Below, piece by piece: positions 1 through 5,158 of a DNA stretch of 6,482 nt (position 1 is its first letter; each line of letters starts with the position of its first letter). Both the position numbers and the translations under genes were made by a program. Source of the DNA: Candidatus Cloacimonadota bacterium (GTDB lineage Bacteria > Cloacimonadota > Cloacimonadia > JGIOTU-2); contig JAGGUR010000005.1 in the NCBI GenBank assembly GCA_021158425.1, forward strand, positions 1 through 6,482, read 5' to 3'. The notes beneath the pieces are model-generated. The model did not search any database, was not told where the DNA came from, and saw only the letters and a program-made list of their open reading frames with translations.

Positions 1-15
1 ATATTTTTCCTTTCT

Positions 16-39
16 CCGTATTCCGTATTCCGTTTTCCA
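16..39. repeat. 7-bp tandem repeat array, unit TATTCCG
   Basis: Heptamers TATTCCG at 19-25 and 26-32 are followed by a degenerate TTTTCCA (33-39), and CCG at 16-18 is the end of an earlier unit. It shares the frame TATTCNN with the two other arrays at 153-175 and 378-403, so the three look like variants of one simple repeat. No function can be read from it. Confidence 0.75.
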
Positions 40-152
40 TTACTCATCAACCAGATGGATTCCCTCCAATTAAATTGGGGATCATCGGGAATGACACTCT
101 TTTTTGGATTTTTTTCCCGCGTGTACTGTGATAACATTCCTTTTTGCTTTAT

Positions 153-175
153 TTCATTATTCATTATTCATTATT
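153..175. repeat. 7-bp tandem repeat array, unit TTCATTA
   Basis: Three perfect copies of TTCATTA (153-159, 160-166, 167-173) are followed by TT. In the register of the other arrays the unit is TATTCAT. Reading the minus strand it gives AATAATG repeats containing stop codons in some frames, so it is not part of a gene. Its length makes it prone to slippage. Confidence 0.85.
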
Positions 176-210
176 GAGTCCACTATAAAAAGTCAGATTT
201 GTGGAATAAG

Positions 211-320
211 AAACCGTTGAAACGGTTATTGTTTAGTTGTGTTTTTAGCAACCCACAACTTAAGTTGTGGGTTGCTTGTCCCGATTTATCGGAAGAAAAC
301 TGTAACTGTTTCAACAGTTT
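211..320. repeat. Compound palindromic element with inverted outer arms
   Basis: Two 24-bp outer arms at 211-234 and 297-320 are inverted copies of each other, matching at 20 of 24 positions. Each arm contains its own hairpin: AACCGTT-GA-AACGGTT (212-227) and AACTGTT-TC-AACAGTT (304-319). Two of the four differences between the arms are a paired change (C and G against T and A), so each small stem remains perfect. Between them sit the 30-bp perfect palindrome at 247-276 and a small stem CCGAT-TT-ATCGG (281-292). The layout resembles a REP/BIME-type intergenic element or the ends of a very small mobile element, but no transposase is nearby. I do not recognise the family. Confidence 0.7.
247..276. 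repeat. 30-bp perfect palindrome
   Basis: Both halves are exactly complementary with no central spacer: arm AGCAACCCACAACTT at 247-261 and its inverse at 262-276. The symmetry breaks at the next base pair (246/277). It is the core of the compound element at 211-320. As RNA it would give a 13-14 bp stem with a tiny loop on either strand. No T run follows on either side, so it is not a standard intrinsic terminator. Confidence 0.9.
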
Positions 321-377
321 ATGAAATTCATAAGAAATTTTGGAATATTTTACCTATAATACCTTTTTATAGTAAAC

Positions 378-403
378 TCATTATTCATTATTCGTTATTC
401 GTT
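378..403. repeat. 7-bp tandem repeat array, TCATTAT to TCGTTAT
   Basis: Units TCATTAT (378-384), TCATTAT (385-391) and TCGTTAT (392-398), then a partial TCGTT (399-403). The first two copies carry CAT and the later ones CGT, so a base change has been duplicated along with the unit. This is the third array of the TATTCNN family in the first 403 bases. It ends about 40 bp beyond the toxin stop codon. Confidence 0.8.
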
Positions 404-443
404 CACAATAGAGAACGCCTGTCTGCCTTTGGCATGGATTGTG

Positions 444-755
444 TTACATTCTCCATTTTTTATATCTCTTTAAATCTCTATAAAAATTTTCATGAGAACC
501 TAAAGCAATAAGAATTCTTGATTCTTTATCCCATTGATATGCTAATAAATACAGGTTTTTGTCAACTCTAAATTTATACACCCAAATATCTTTCAAATCT
601 CCCTTTTTCTGCTCACCAATGTTAGGATTTTTAACAATTTCTCTTACAGCTTTATCCAGTTCTACAAGTTGATTTTTTCTAAGTTTTTTCTTCTGACGGG
701 CAAATAATGATGTTTGTAATACTTGAATTTCTGAAATATTATTTGCTGAACTCAT
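444..755 (-). CDS. Type II toxin, RelE/ParE family (probable mRNA interferase or gyrase poison)
   Basis: A 103-residue basic protein, the usual size for RelE/ParE toxins. What I recognise is the run IGEQKKGDLKDIWVYKF (residues 46-62) followed by YLLAYQWD (69-76) and the C-terminal signature ALGSHENFYRDLKR (84-97), typical of the RelE/ParE-superfamily toxins paired with ParD-like antitoxins. The N-terminal part (residues 10-45) is a Lys/Arg-rich segment predicted to be helical. The ATG at 755 lies 17 bp inside the antitoxin gene, which suggests translational coupling. AGGA about 11 nt upstream is a weak ribosome site, which fits toxin made in smaller amount than antitoxin. Members of this superfamily either cut mRNA on ribosomes or inhibit gyrase, and the sequence alone does not tell me which. 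The gene appears intact. Confidence 0.88.
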   Translation of the reverse strand: MSSANNISEIQVLQTSLFARQKKKLRKNQLVELDKAVREIVKNPNIGEQKKGDLKDIWVYKFRVDKNLYLLAYQWDKESRILIALGSHENFYRDLKRYKKWRM

Positions 756-960
756 AAGATGTCAAATCCTGATTTTTTGCTTGTTCTTTTCCAATAAGAA
801 TATCTTTAATAAATGAAAAAGGCAAATCTTCATTTTCTTCTGCTATTTTTCCAATAGTTGCCCAAAATTCAATTTGTCCAGCTATAGAACGCTTAAAGAT
901 ATTTGAATTGATTTTTGCAGAACGGGCTAATTTATCAGAAATCTTTACTGCTATTGACAT
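739..960 (-). CDS. Type II antitoxin, ParD-like family
   Basis: A 73-residue protein from the ATG at 960. It matches the ParD-like antitoxin family (the type Pfam calls ParD_like) through its opening MSIAVKISDKLARSAK and the central SIAGQIEFWATIGKIAEE (residues 25-42). The N-terminal half is probably a ribbon-helix-helix-like DNA-binding part, and the C-terminal tail would wrap the toxin. A longer start at GTG 969 is possible (76 residues), but AGAGGTGA lies 5 nt before the ATG and overlaps that GTG, so I choose the ATG. Its last 17 bp overlap the toxin gene. By family precedent it binds and neutralises the downstream toxin and represses its own operon. The inverted repeat at 985-1009 is the likely binding site. 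Confidence 0.87.
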   Translation of the reverse strand: MSIAVKISDKLARSAKINSNIFKRSIAGQIEFWATIGKIAEENEDLPFSFIKDILIGKEQAKNQDLTSYEFSK

Positions 961-965
961 ATTAA

Positions 966-973
966 TCACCTCT
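966..973 (-). promoter_or_regulatory. Ribosome binding site that sets the antitoxin start
   Basis: On the minus strand AGAGGTGA is followed by TTAAT and the ATG at 960-958, an ideal 5-nt spacing. The in-frame GTG at 969-967 is part of this Shine-Dalgarno sequence, so the GTG start is unlikely. Confidence 0.8.
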
Positions 974-984
974 TAAAATAATAG

Positions 985-1009
985 TTTTATAAACCATTTG
1001 ATTATAAAA
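985..1009. promoter_or_regulatory. Candidate operator of the toxin-antitoxin operon
   Basis: A perfect 8-bp inverted repeat, TTTTATAA (985-992) and TTATAAAA (1002-1009), separated by 9 bp. It overlaps the proposed -10 box (1001-1006) and lies 25 bp upstream of the antitoxin ATG. Ribbon-helix-helix antitoxins commonly autorepress by binding dyads at exactly this place, hence the inference. The arms are AT-only in an AT-rich region, so part of the match could be chance. Confidence 0.55.
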
Positions 1010-1026
1010 GTTTCATTTTATGTCAA
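1001..1026 (-). promoter_or_regulatory. Candidate sigma-70-type promoter of the toxin-antitoxin operon
   Basis: On the minus strand a consensus -35 box TTGACA (1026-1021) is followed after 14 bp by a consensus -10 box TATAAT (1006-1001). Both hexamers are perfect, but the 14-bp spacer is about 3 bp shorter than the optimum. Either the promoter is intrinsically weak or only one of the boxes is used. It lies about 40 bp upstream of the antitoxin start. Confidence 0.55.
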
Positions 1027-1050
1027 GAAGTTTCTTTTTGCTTGAAGTCT

Positions 1051-1068
1051 ATCCGCCAGCTGGCGGAT
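1051..1068. repeat. 18-bp perfect palindrome ATCCGCCAGCTGGCGGAT
   Basis: A spacerless GC-rich palindrome in an otherwise AT-rich gap, centred on CAGCTG. The symmetry stops at 1050/1069. Its base composition differs sharply from the surroundings, which suggests a dispersed repeat rather than a local operator. It lies upstream of the toxin-antitoxin promoter and about 135 bp beyond the protease stop. No T tract follows on either strand. Confidence 0.85.
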
Positions 1069-1100
1069 GAACTCCAATCAATTCGTTTTTTACTTTCTGC

Positions 1101-1132
1101 CCCAGTGGAATACAAAAAAATAATTCCACGGG
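1101..1132. repeat. Imperfect hairpin with an A-rich loop
   Basis: CCC-A-GTGGAAT (1101-1111) can pair with ATTCCACGGG (1123-1132) across an 11-nt loop containing seven consecutive A. The stem has 10 pairs with one bulged A at 1104. On the minus strand the T run is in the loop and not after the stem, so it does not fit an intrinsic terminator for the protease transcript. It looks like another, slightly decayed, palindromic repeat. Confidence 0.6.
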
Positions 1133-1146
1133 ATAAACTTTTTACC

Positions 1147-1207
1147 TTTTACGGAACAGAGTTCCGTGCTACTTCTGCTTTTTACGGAACAGAGTTCCGT
1201 GCTACTT
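1147..1207. repeat. Two-copy direct repeat, 28 bp each, 33-bp period, each a hairpin
   Basis: The 28 bp at 1147-1174 recur identically at 1180-1207 with 5 bp between them. Each copy contains the perfect dyad ACGGAAC-AGA-GTTCCGT (1151-1167 and 1184-1200). The second copy runs into the protease gene: the complement of its GCTACTT supplies the TAG stop (1204-1202) and the last Lys codon. On the minus strand each stem is followed by A residues rather than T, so classical termination is not supported, although tandem stems at a 3' end could stabilise the mRNA. Confidence 0.85.
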
Positions 1208-4200
1208 ACCTTTTACCTTTTTCAATATCTCCTCTATTGCTCTTTTTAACTGCACATCATCATCTGCGATTTTTTCTTCTGGAGTTTGGTCAATAAGGAT
1301 ATCAGGTTTTACGCCCATTCCTTCCATATTAATATCTTCTGCAGTAAACCAACCTGTTCCGGGCATACGCATACTTGAGCCATCCATAAACTTAATACTG
1401 CCTGTGCCAATTACAGAGCCGCTGGTAGGCATACCAATTATCTTTCCTAATTTAAATTCCCTGAAAACCGTAGGAAAAATCTCTGCATCAGAAAAGGAAT
1501 GTTCATTTATGAGTAAGACAAGCGGTTTCTCCCATGTATTTGAAGGAAACTTATACTTTTTGGCATTGAAAATACGGTTAGTTGTGTATGCATAAGTCTT
1601 TTTAGTTAGAAGCTCAACTAACATATCATGAATCCATCCGCCTGGATTATTACGAATATCAATAATCAAAGCTTTCTTATCATAATTTTCTGCAAAAATA
1701 TCCTGGACAAATTTGTCATAACTTGTGTTACCCATATGGCGTATATGAGCATAACCAATTTCATCATTAGTTGCCTCATCAACCATCTCTTTTCTTTCGT
1801 CTACCCAGGTGTCGTAATACATATTATAGTCTTCCCAGCGAGAAAGCCCTTTTATATCAACGGTTTTTATGCTATCTTTTGTTTGTATTTCCAATTCAAT
1901 CTTATCATTAACCTTGTTAAGAAAGAGTGGTGCAATTGCTGTTTCTGAATTTATCTTCTTTCCATCAACAGCAAGCAGAACATCACCTGGTTTTATCCCA
2001 TAAGGCATATTCAGTTTTGACTTTCTAAAGATTTTTCTAAATTTAACTCCTTCATTGGGAATATCAAAATAATCAAGAATAAACCCGCCAAATGCTTGTT
2101 CGTACTGTGGAACGCCACCTTCTTTCCTTGGATAAAAACCTGTATGAGAAGCATCCAATTCACCGATCATTTCTGATATAATATCATCCATCATTTCAGG
2201 TGTATAAGCATAATCCATATAAGGATGAAATCTTTTATAAAGTGCATTCCAATCTTGTCCATGCATATTCGGGTCGTAGAAATTTCTGCCAAAAGTTGTC
2301 CATGCTTGCTCAAATATTGATTTGTTCAATTTTAGTTTATCATATTTATATTTGAACTCATTTTTGACAATCTCAGTTTTTTTATCCATTGATAATTTTT
2401 TTAAAGTTCCATTTTCAATATAATAAAAGCACTTATTCTCTTCATTATAAACTAAATCATCTGGTTCATCAGAAAATTTATAGAATTCCTCATCTTTTTT
2501 ACCTTTATAATCAACTTTTCTCATCGTATACTTTCGTTTCCAGCCAGAAGGGGATGGCTCTGATAATTCATTTAAATAGTAAATCATGCTGTCTGTAATA
2601 GTTGCAACAACTTTATTATAGCCCGGACGGGAAACCAAGTCAAACACTCTTTTGTCAATATTCTCAAAATCAATCTTTACTGGCTTGATTTCTTCTTTTT
2701 CTTCTCCCCTTTCTTTATCTTTGTCTTTTTCTGCATCCTTTTCTGCTTTCTCTTCCTTTTCTTTATCGGCTAAAATAGGGGTCCAATTGTCTTCTTCGTC
2801 CCAATAGTCCTCTTTTGCCTGAAGTTCTAACCGACAAATTTTCCCATCTTTTGTAAAAAATGCAAATTCACCTTTCTCGCCCCAAACAACATTATTCATC
2901 CAGCCATGATGAGGAATCAAAAGTTTCTTTTCACCTGTCGTAAAATCATAAACATAAAGATCTCTATCCCAATACCCTTCTCTGATTACAAAATAAAGCC
3001 CATATCTATTATCTTTACTCCATGCAAAATTTGATTTAATCACCTGGTCAGTAATCAATTTTTTAACTTTTCCTGTTTGATAATTTATGCTTGCTAATTT
3101 ATATCTTGAATCTTCATCTGAATACCAAACTAATAAATTTTCATCATTCCCTGATTCTATGTCTTCAACATATTTGTTTTTGTACCACCTGACTTTTTCA
3201 ATTTTTTTTACATCTTTAATGTTAACTTTGAAGAGTTGACTTCTGCCCTTTTCATAACTGGTAAAAAAGATGGTCTGATTGTCTGGGGTTATAACAATAT
3301 TTTCTATTCCTGCTTGACTAAAAGTGATTTGTTTAACTTCTCCGCCTTTTTCTGGGACTGCAAACAGGTCATATTTGTAAGAGAAGACTACGAGTTTTCC
3401 ATTTGGTGATACAGCAAATTTCTTGGCCTTATTCGTGAATTCTTCTTTGACTTCAAAATTCTCAACGCAATCTTGCTTTATTTCAATATTTAACTTCTTC
3501 ACCTTATTATTTTGGGGATTGTATTTCCAGATTTCATCAAATCTTTCAAATACAATCCTATCATTTTCTCGTGCAATATCTATATCCCGAACAGACCAGA
3601 TATCAAAGTTAGAAATTTGCGTTTTATTTTCAAAACCATTCTGACCTGTCGGAACTGCATAATATAGTTGGAAGATTCTACCTTTCGTTGCTGCAAAATA
3701 GATTCTGTTTTGCGTATAGGAGTATACTGGATACCGCTCTGTATAATCGGTATTAGTTAATCTTGTATATGTCTTATCCTTAATATCATATTCCCACAAT
3801 TCGCCATTGATACTTCCGTGGTATGCTTCGCGATAAGCCATACCACCACGATTAAATATTATTTTTTTATTATCTGGAGACAATTTTGAATAAAAATCAC
3901 CAATACCTGTAATTTCTGTAGGACGAGTTCCATCTAAAGGAACAGAGAAGAAATTGGTTCCCATTCCAACTTCATATCCGGAAGCAAGTAATTTTTCCCC
4001 ATTATTGAACCAATCGCATACTTGTAATCCTTCTTTAGAAATACACTGTGCTTCTCCGCCTTCAGATGGAATGATATAAATATTTGTTTGACCATCTCTA
4101 TTGGAATTAAAGGCAATCCATTTTCCATCTGGTGAAAAAACAGGGCCAGAATCTTCTCCTTTTGAGACGGTTATTCTTTTTGCCTCCCCGCCTTCAAATG

Positions 4201-4354
4201 GGACTATCCATAAATCGGACATATAAGAGAAGCAGACGGTTTCTCCGTCGGGTGAGATGGCAGGGTCTTTCATAAAATGAGGTTCTATTGCAAAGCTTCC
4301 TGAAAACATAAAGCCTATAAGCAAAGAAATAATGAAAAACAATTTTTTAAACAT
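1202..4354 (-). CDS. Secreted tricorn-type protease, S41 family, with PDZ domain
   Basis: A 1050-residue protein close to the length of archaeal Tricorn. A signal peptide (residues 1-22, hydrophobic core LFFIISLLIGFMF, likely cut after SFA) points to the cell envelope. Propeller repeats follow with SPDG-like turns near 34, 74, 159, 316 and 356, giving a first propeller (about 24-300) and a second (about 305-660) with a Lys/Glu-rich insert at 529-559. A helical C1 region starts near 676 (FGRNFYDPNMHG at 688-699), then PDZ (about 755-835) and the S41 core (about 860-1030). Aligned by motif with Tricorn, S736 and H737 (ASHTG), nucleophile S955 followed by D956 (HSFSDAEIF), and E1011 (NMEGMGVKPD) are all present, so it should be active. 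By family it degrades oligopeptides. GAGGAG 6 nt before the ATG supports the start. No partner aminopeptidase gene is in view. Confidence 0.93.
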   Translation of the reverse strand: MFKKLFFIISLLIGFMFSGSFAIEPHFMKDPAISPDGETVCFSYMSDLWIVPFEGGEAKRITVSKGEDSGPVFSPDGKWIAFNSNRDGQTNIYIIPSEGGEAQCISKEGLQVCDWFNNGEKLLASGYEVGMGTNFFSVPLDGTRPTEITGIGDFYSKLSPDNKKIIFNRGGMAYREAYHGSINGELWEYDIKDKTYTRLTNTDYTERYPVYSYTQNRIYFAATKGRIFQLYYAVPTGQNGFENKTQISNFDIWSVRDIDIARENDRIVFERFDEIWKYNPQNNKVKKLNIEIKQDCVENFEVKEEFTNKAKKFAVSPNGKLVVFSYKYDLFAVPEKGGEVKQITFSQAGIENIVITPDNQTIFFTSYEKGRSQLFKVNIKDVKKIEKVRWYKNKYVEDIESGNDENLLVWYSDEDSRYKLASINYQTGKVKKLITDQVIKSNFAWSKDNRYGLYFVIREGYWDRDLYVYDFTTGEKKLLIPHHGWMNNVVWGEKGEFAFFTKDGKICRLELQAKEDYWDEEDNWTPILADKEKEEKAEKDAEKDKDKERGEEKEEIKPVKIDFENIDKRVFDLVSRPGYNKVVATITDSMIYYLNELSEPSPSGWKRKYTMRKVDYKGKKDEEFYKFSDEPDDLVYNEENKCFYYIENGTLKKLSMDKKTEIVKNEFKYKYDKLKLNKSIFEQAWTTFGRNFYDPNMHGQDWNALYKRFHPYMDYAYTPEMMDDIISEMIGELDASHTGFYPRKEGGVPQYEQAFGGFILDYFDIPNEGVKFRKIFRKSKLNMPYGIKPGDVLLAVDGKKINSETAIAPLFLNKVNDKIELEIQTKDSIKTVDIKGLSRWEDYNMYYDTWVDERKEMVDEATNDEIGYAHIRHMGNTSYDKFVQDIFAENYDKKALIIDIRNNPGGWIHDMLVELLTKKTYAYTTNRIFNAKKYKFPSNTWEKPLVLLINEHSFSDAEIFPTVFREFKLGKIIGMPTSGSVIGTGSIKFMDGSSMRMPGTGWFTAEDINMEGMGVKPDILIDQTPEEKIADDDVQLKRAIEEILKKVKGK

Positions 4355-4541
4355 AGTATTCTCCTCAATATTCTATTCGTTTTTATCAAATTTTCTAATT
4401 AATGTCTGTCCGTAAATTGACTTTTCGAGTCGTAAGTTTATCCTGTAGATAATTTATCCTATCAGGGGATCTAGCGACGAGCCCGATAAGGACTTGGTTC
4501 GGGATGAACCCGAACTACCCGATTGGGAAGGGCATGTCTAA
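4355..4541. other. Gap with nested dyads between the exported protein and the protease
   Basis: The 187 bp hold two structured parts. At 4442-4466, CCTG and CAGG flank an inner dyad GATAA-T-TTATC (4448-4458). At 4497-4515 lies the GC-rich hairpin listed separately. Next to the protease start is a clear Shine-Dalgarno GAGGAG (4366-4361, minus strand). I could not find a convincing pair of -35 and -10 boxes for the protease, so a separate promoter is not called. Confidence 0.6.
4497..4515. repeat. GC-rich hairpin GTTCGGG-ATGAA-CCCGAAC
   Basis: A perfect 7-bp inverted repeat with a 5-nt loop, lying 27 bp downstream of the exported-protein stop codon on the minus strand. A second, overlapping dyad GGTTC-GGGAT-GAACC (4496-4510) uses the same bases, so two alternative folds compete. 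The minus-strand continuation is CAAGTCC and has no T tract, so I do not call a rho-independent terminator. It is flanked by CCCGAT at 4481 and 4518, a short direct repeat. Confidence 0.65.
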
Positions 4542-5036
4542 TTAAAATCTTATGAGAATACCAATATTCACATCAAGGGTATTAAAGTATCCAATAGTAA
4601 ATTCTGCTCTTTTACTTCCTAATACAATTTGCCCACCATAAACAAATTGAAAATCAGGTTTATATTCATCTTTGTAATCCATAAGTTCCTTATCAAATTT
4701 TTTTTGTGGTTGCATTCCCAATCCAATTCCTGGTGCAAAATGGAACCAATTTTTATCGCCAAACAATTTGGGTAATAGGATTATTCCAAAGCGGTCTTCT
4801 GTATTTTTCTTTATAGGATAACCTAATGAGTCCCAAAAAGTAATCTTGGCAGTTCTTTCCATAAATAGTTTTGTTATAACGGGAAAGCCAATTTCATTAA
4901 GTTCTAATGTGTATCCAGGATAGGTAGAAGTGCAGATACCAAAACCAATATAGATTCCATTTTCCTTGCAATTGCCTTGTTTGGCTACTGATAATATAGC
5001 AATAATTATTATTGCTATAATTATCATCTTTTTCAT
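4542..5036 (-). CDS. Small exported protein of unknown function, possible outer-membrane beta-barrel
   Basis: A 164-residue protein that I do not recognise. It starts with Lys-Lys and a very hydrophobic Ile/Ala stretch (residues 4-17), a clear export signal with cleavage somewhere in 18-24. The Cys at 23 is preceded by QGN, which does not fit a lipobox. The mature part alternates polar and hydrophobic residues with many aromatic and Gly residues (GIYIGFGI at 27-34, FAPGIGLGM at 99-107, FVYGGQIVLG at 131-140, FTIGYFNTLDVNIGILIRF at the end). It ends in Phe, the usual last residue of outer-membrane barrels. At about 140 mature residues only a small barrel could fit. AGGAGG 5 nt before the first ATG fixes the start, since the second Met is too far away. 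It may share a transcript with the reductase 122 bp upstream, but this cannot be shown. Confidence 0.75.
   Translation of the reverse strand: MKKMIIIAIIIIAILSVAKQGNCKENGIYIGFGICTSTYPGYTLELNEIGFPVITKLFMERTAKITFWDSLGYPIKKNTEDRFGIILLPKLFGDKNWFHFAPGIGLGMQPQKKFDKELMDYKDEYKPDFQFVYGGQIVLGSKRAEFTIGYFNTLDVNIGILIRF
4995..5019. repeat. 25-bp palindrome inside the signal-peptide codons
   Basis: Arms of 12 bp, TATAGCAATAAT (4995-5006) and its inverse (5008-5019), flank a single central base. It begins 18 nt into the coding sequence of the exported protein and encodes its Ile/Ala core. In the mRNA it could form a long AT-rich stem just after the start codon. It may arise simply from Ile (ATA/ATT) and Ala (GCA/GCT) codon choice. 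Confidence 0.8.
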
Positions 5037-5074
5037 CTTTTCCTCCTATTTATTTGAAAAACGAAATTATGGTG

Positions 5075-5108
5075 TTCTTGTTAAGAATACAGGATTACAA
5101 ATCCTGTA
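5075..5108. repeat. Two adjacent hairpin dyads in the gap after the reductase gene
   Basis: TTCTT-GTT-AAGAA (5075-5087) abuts a stronger dyad TACAGGATT-ACA-AATCCTGTA (5088-5108), which has 9 perfect pairs and a 3-nt loop. Both lie 51-84 bp past the reductase stop and 39-72 bp before the exported-protein ATG. On the minus strand the strong stem is followed by TTCTTAAC, a poor T tract, so it is at best a weak terminator. It could equally be a dispersed palindromic repeat. The rest of the 122-bp gap holds only the AGGAGG ribosome site. Confidence 0.65.
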
Positions 5109-5158
5109 AAATCAATCTGATAAATCACTTTTTGTTCAAGCACTAATTTACCAATCAA

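Larger units (their letters stand above)
1..443. other. Gene-free region rich in repeats, downstream of the toxin-antitoxin pair
   Basis: I see no credible gene here. The only long open frame (plus strand, 239-511) reads through a palindrome and into the antisense of the toxin gene, and its composition is not protein-like. The stretch holds three short arrays of a 7-bp repeat (listed separately) and a compound palindromic element at 211-320. It also holds a small dyad CCAATT-A-AATTGG at 66-78. T-rich runs near 100-117 are not preceded by a close GC-rich stem, so I do not call a terminator. Downstream of the toxin stop, reading the minus strand, there is only a weak TGCC-AAA-GGCA dyad (425-435) with no T tract, so the end of the toxin-antitoxin transcript is undefined. 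Confidence 0.7.

Noticed and set aside
239..511. Plus-strand open frame of 90 codons
   Set aside because: It starts inside the 211-320 palindromic element and ends in the antisense of the toxin gene. It has no ribosome site, and its content follows the repeats.
1147..1207. Possible CRISPR remnant (two 28-bp repeats)
   Set aside because: The spacing between copies is only 5 bp, there are just two copies, and no cas gene is in the window.
1042..1296. Plus-strand open frame of 84 codons
   Set aside because: It begins with TTG, reads through the 18-bp palindrome and both copies of the 28-bp repeat (giving a duplicated peptide), then runs antisense to the protease 3' end.
4376..4440. Promoter for the protease gene
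   Set aside because: I looked for paired -35 and -10 boxes on the minus strand. TTGATA and AT-rich hexamers occur, but none at an acceptable spacing.
4490..4520. tRNA-like T arm (GGTTC ... GAACC)
   Set aside because: No acceptor, D or anticodon arm can be built around it, and the loop lacks the conserved TTCGANTC pattern.
4965..4970. Lipoprotein signal (Cys 23 of the exported protein)
   Set aside because: The residues before the Cys are QGN, which does not match a lipobox, so signal peptidase I processing is more likely.
5088..5108. Intrinsic terminator of the reductase gene
   Set aside because: The stem is good, but the following minus-strand bases TTCTTAAC are not a proper T tract. I list it as a hairpin repeat instead.
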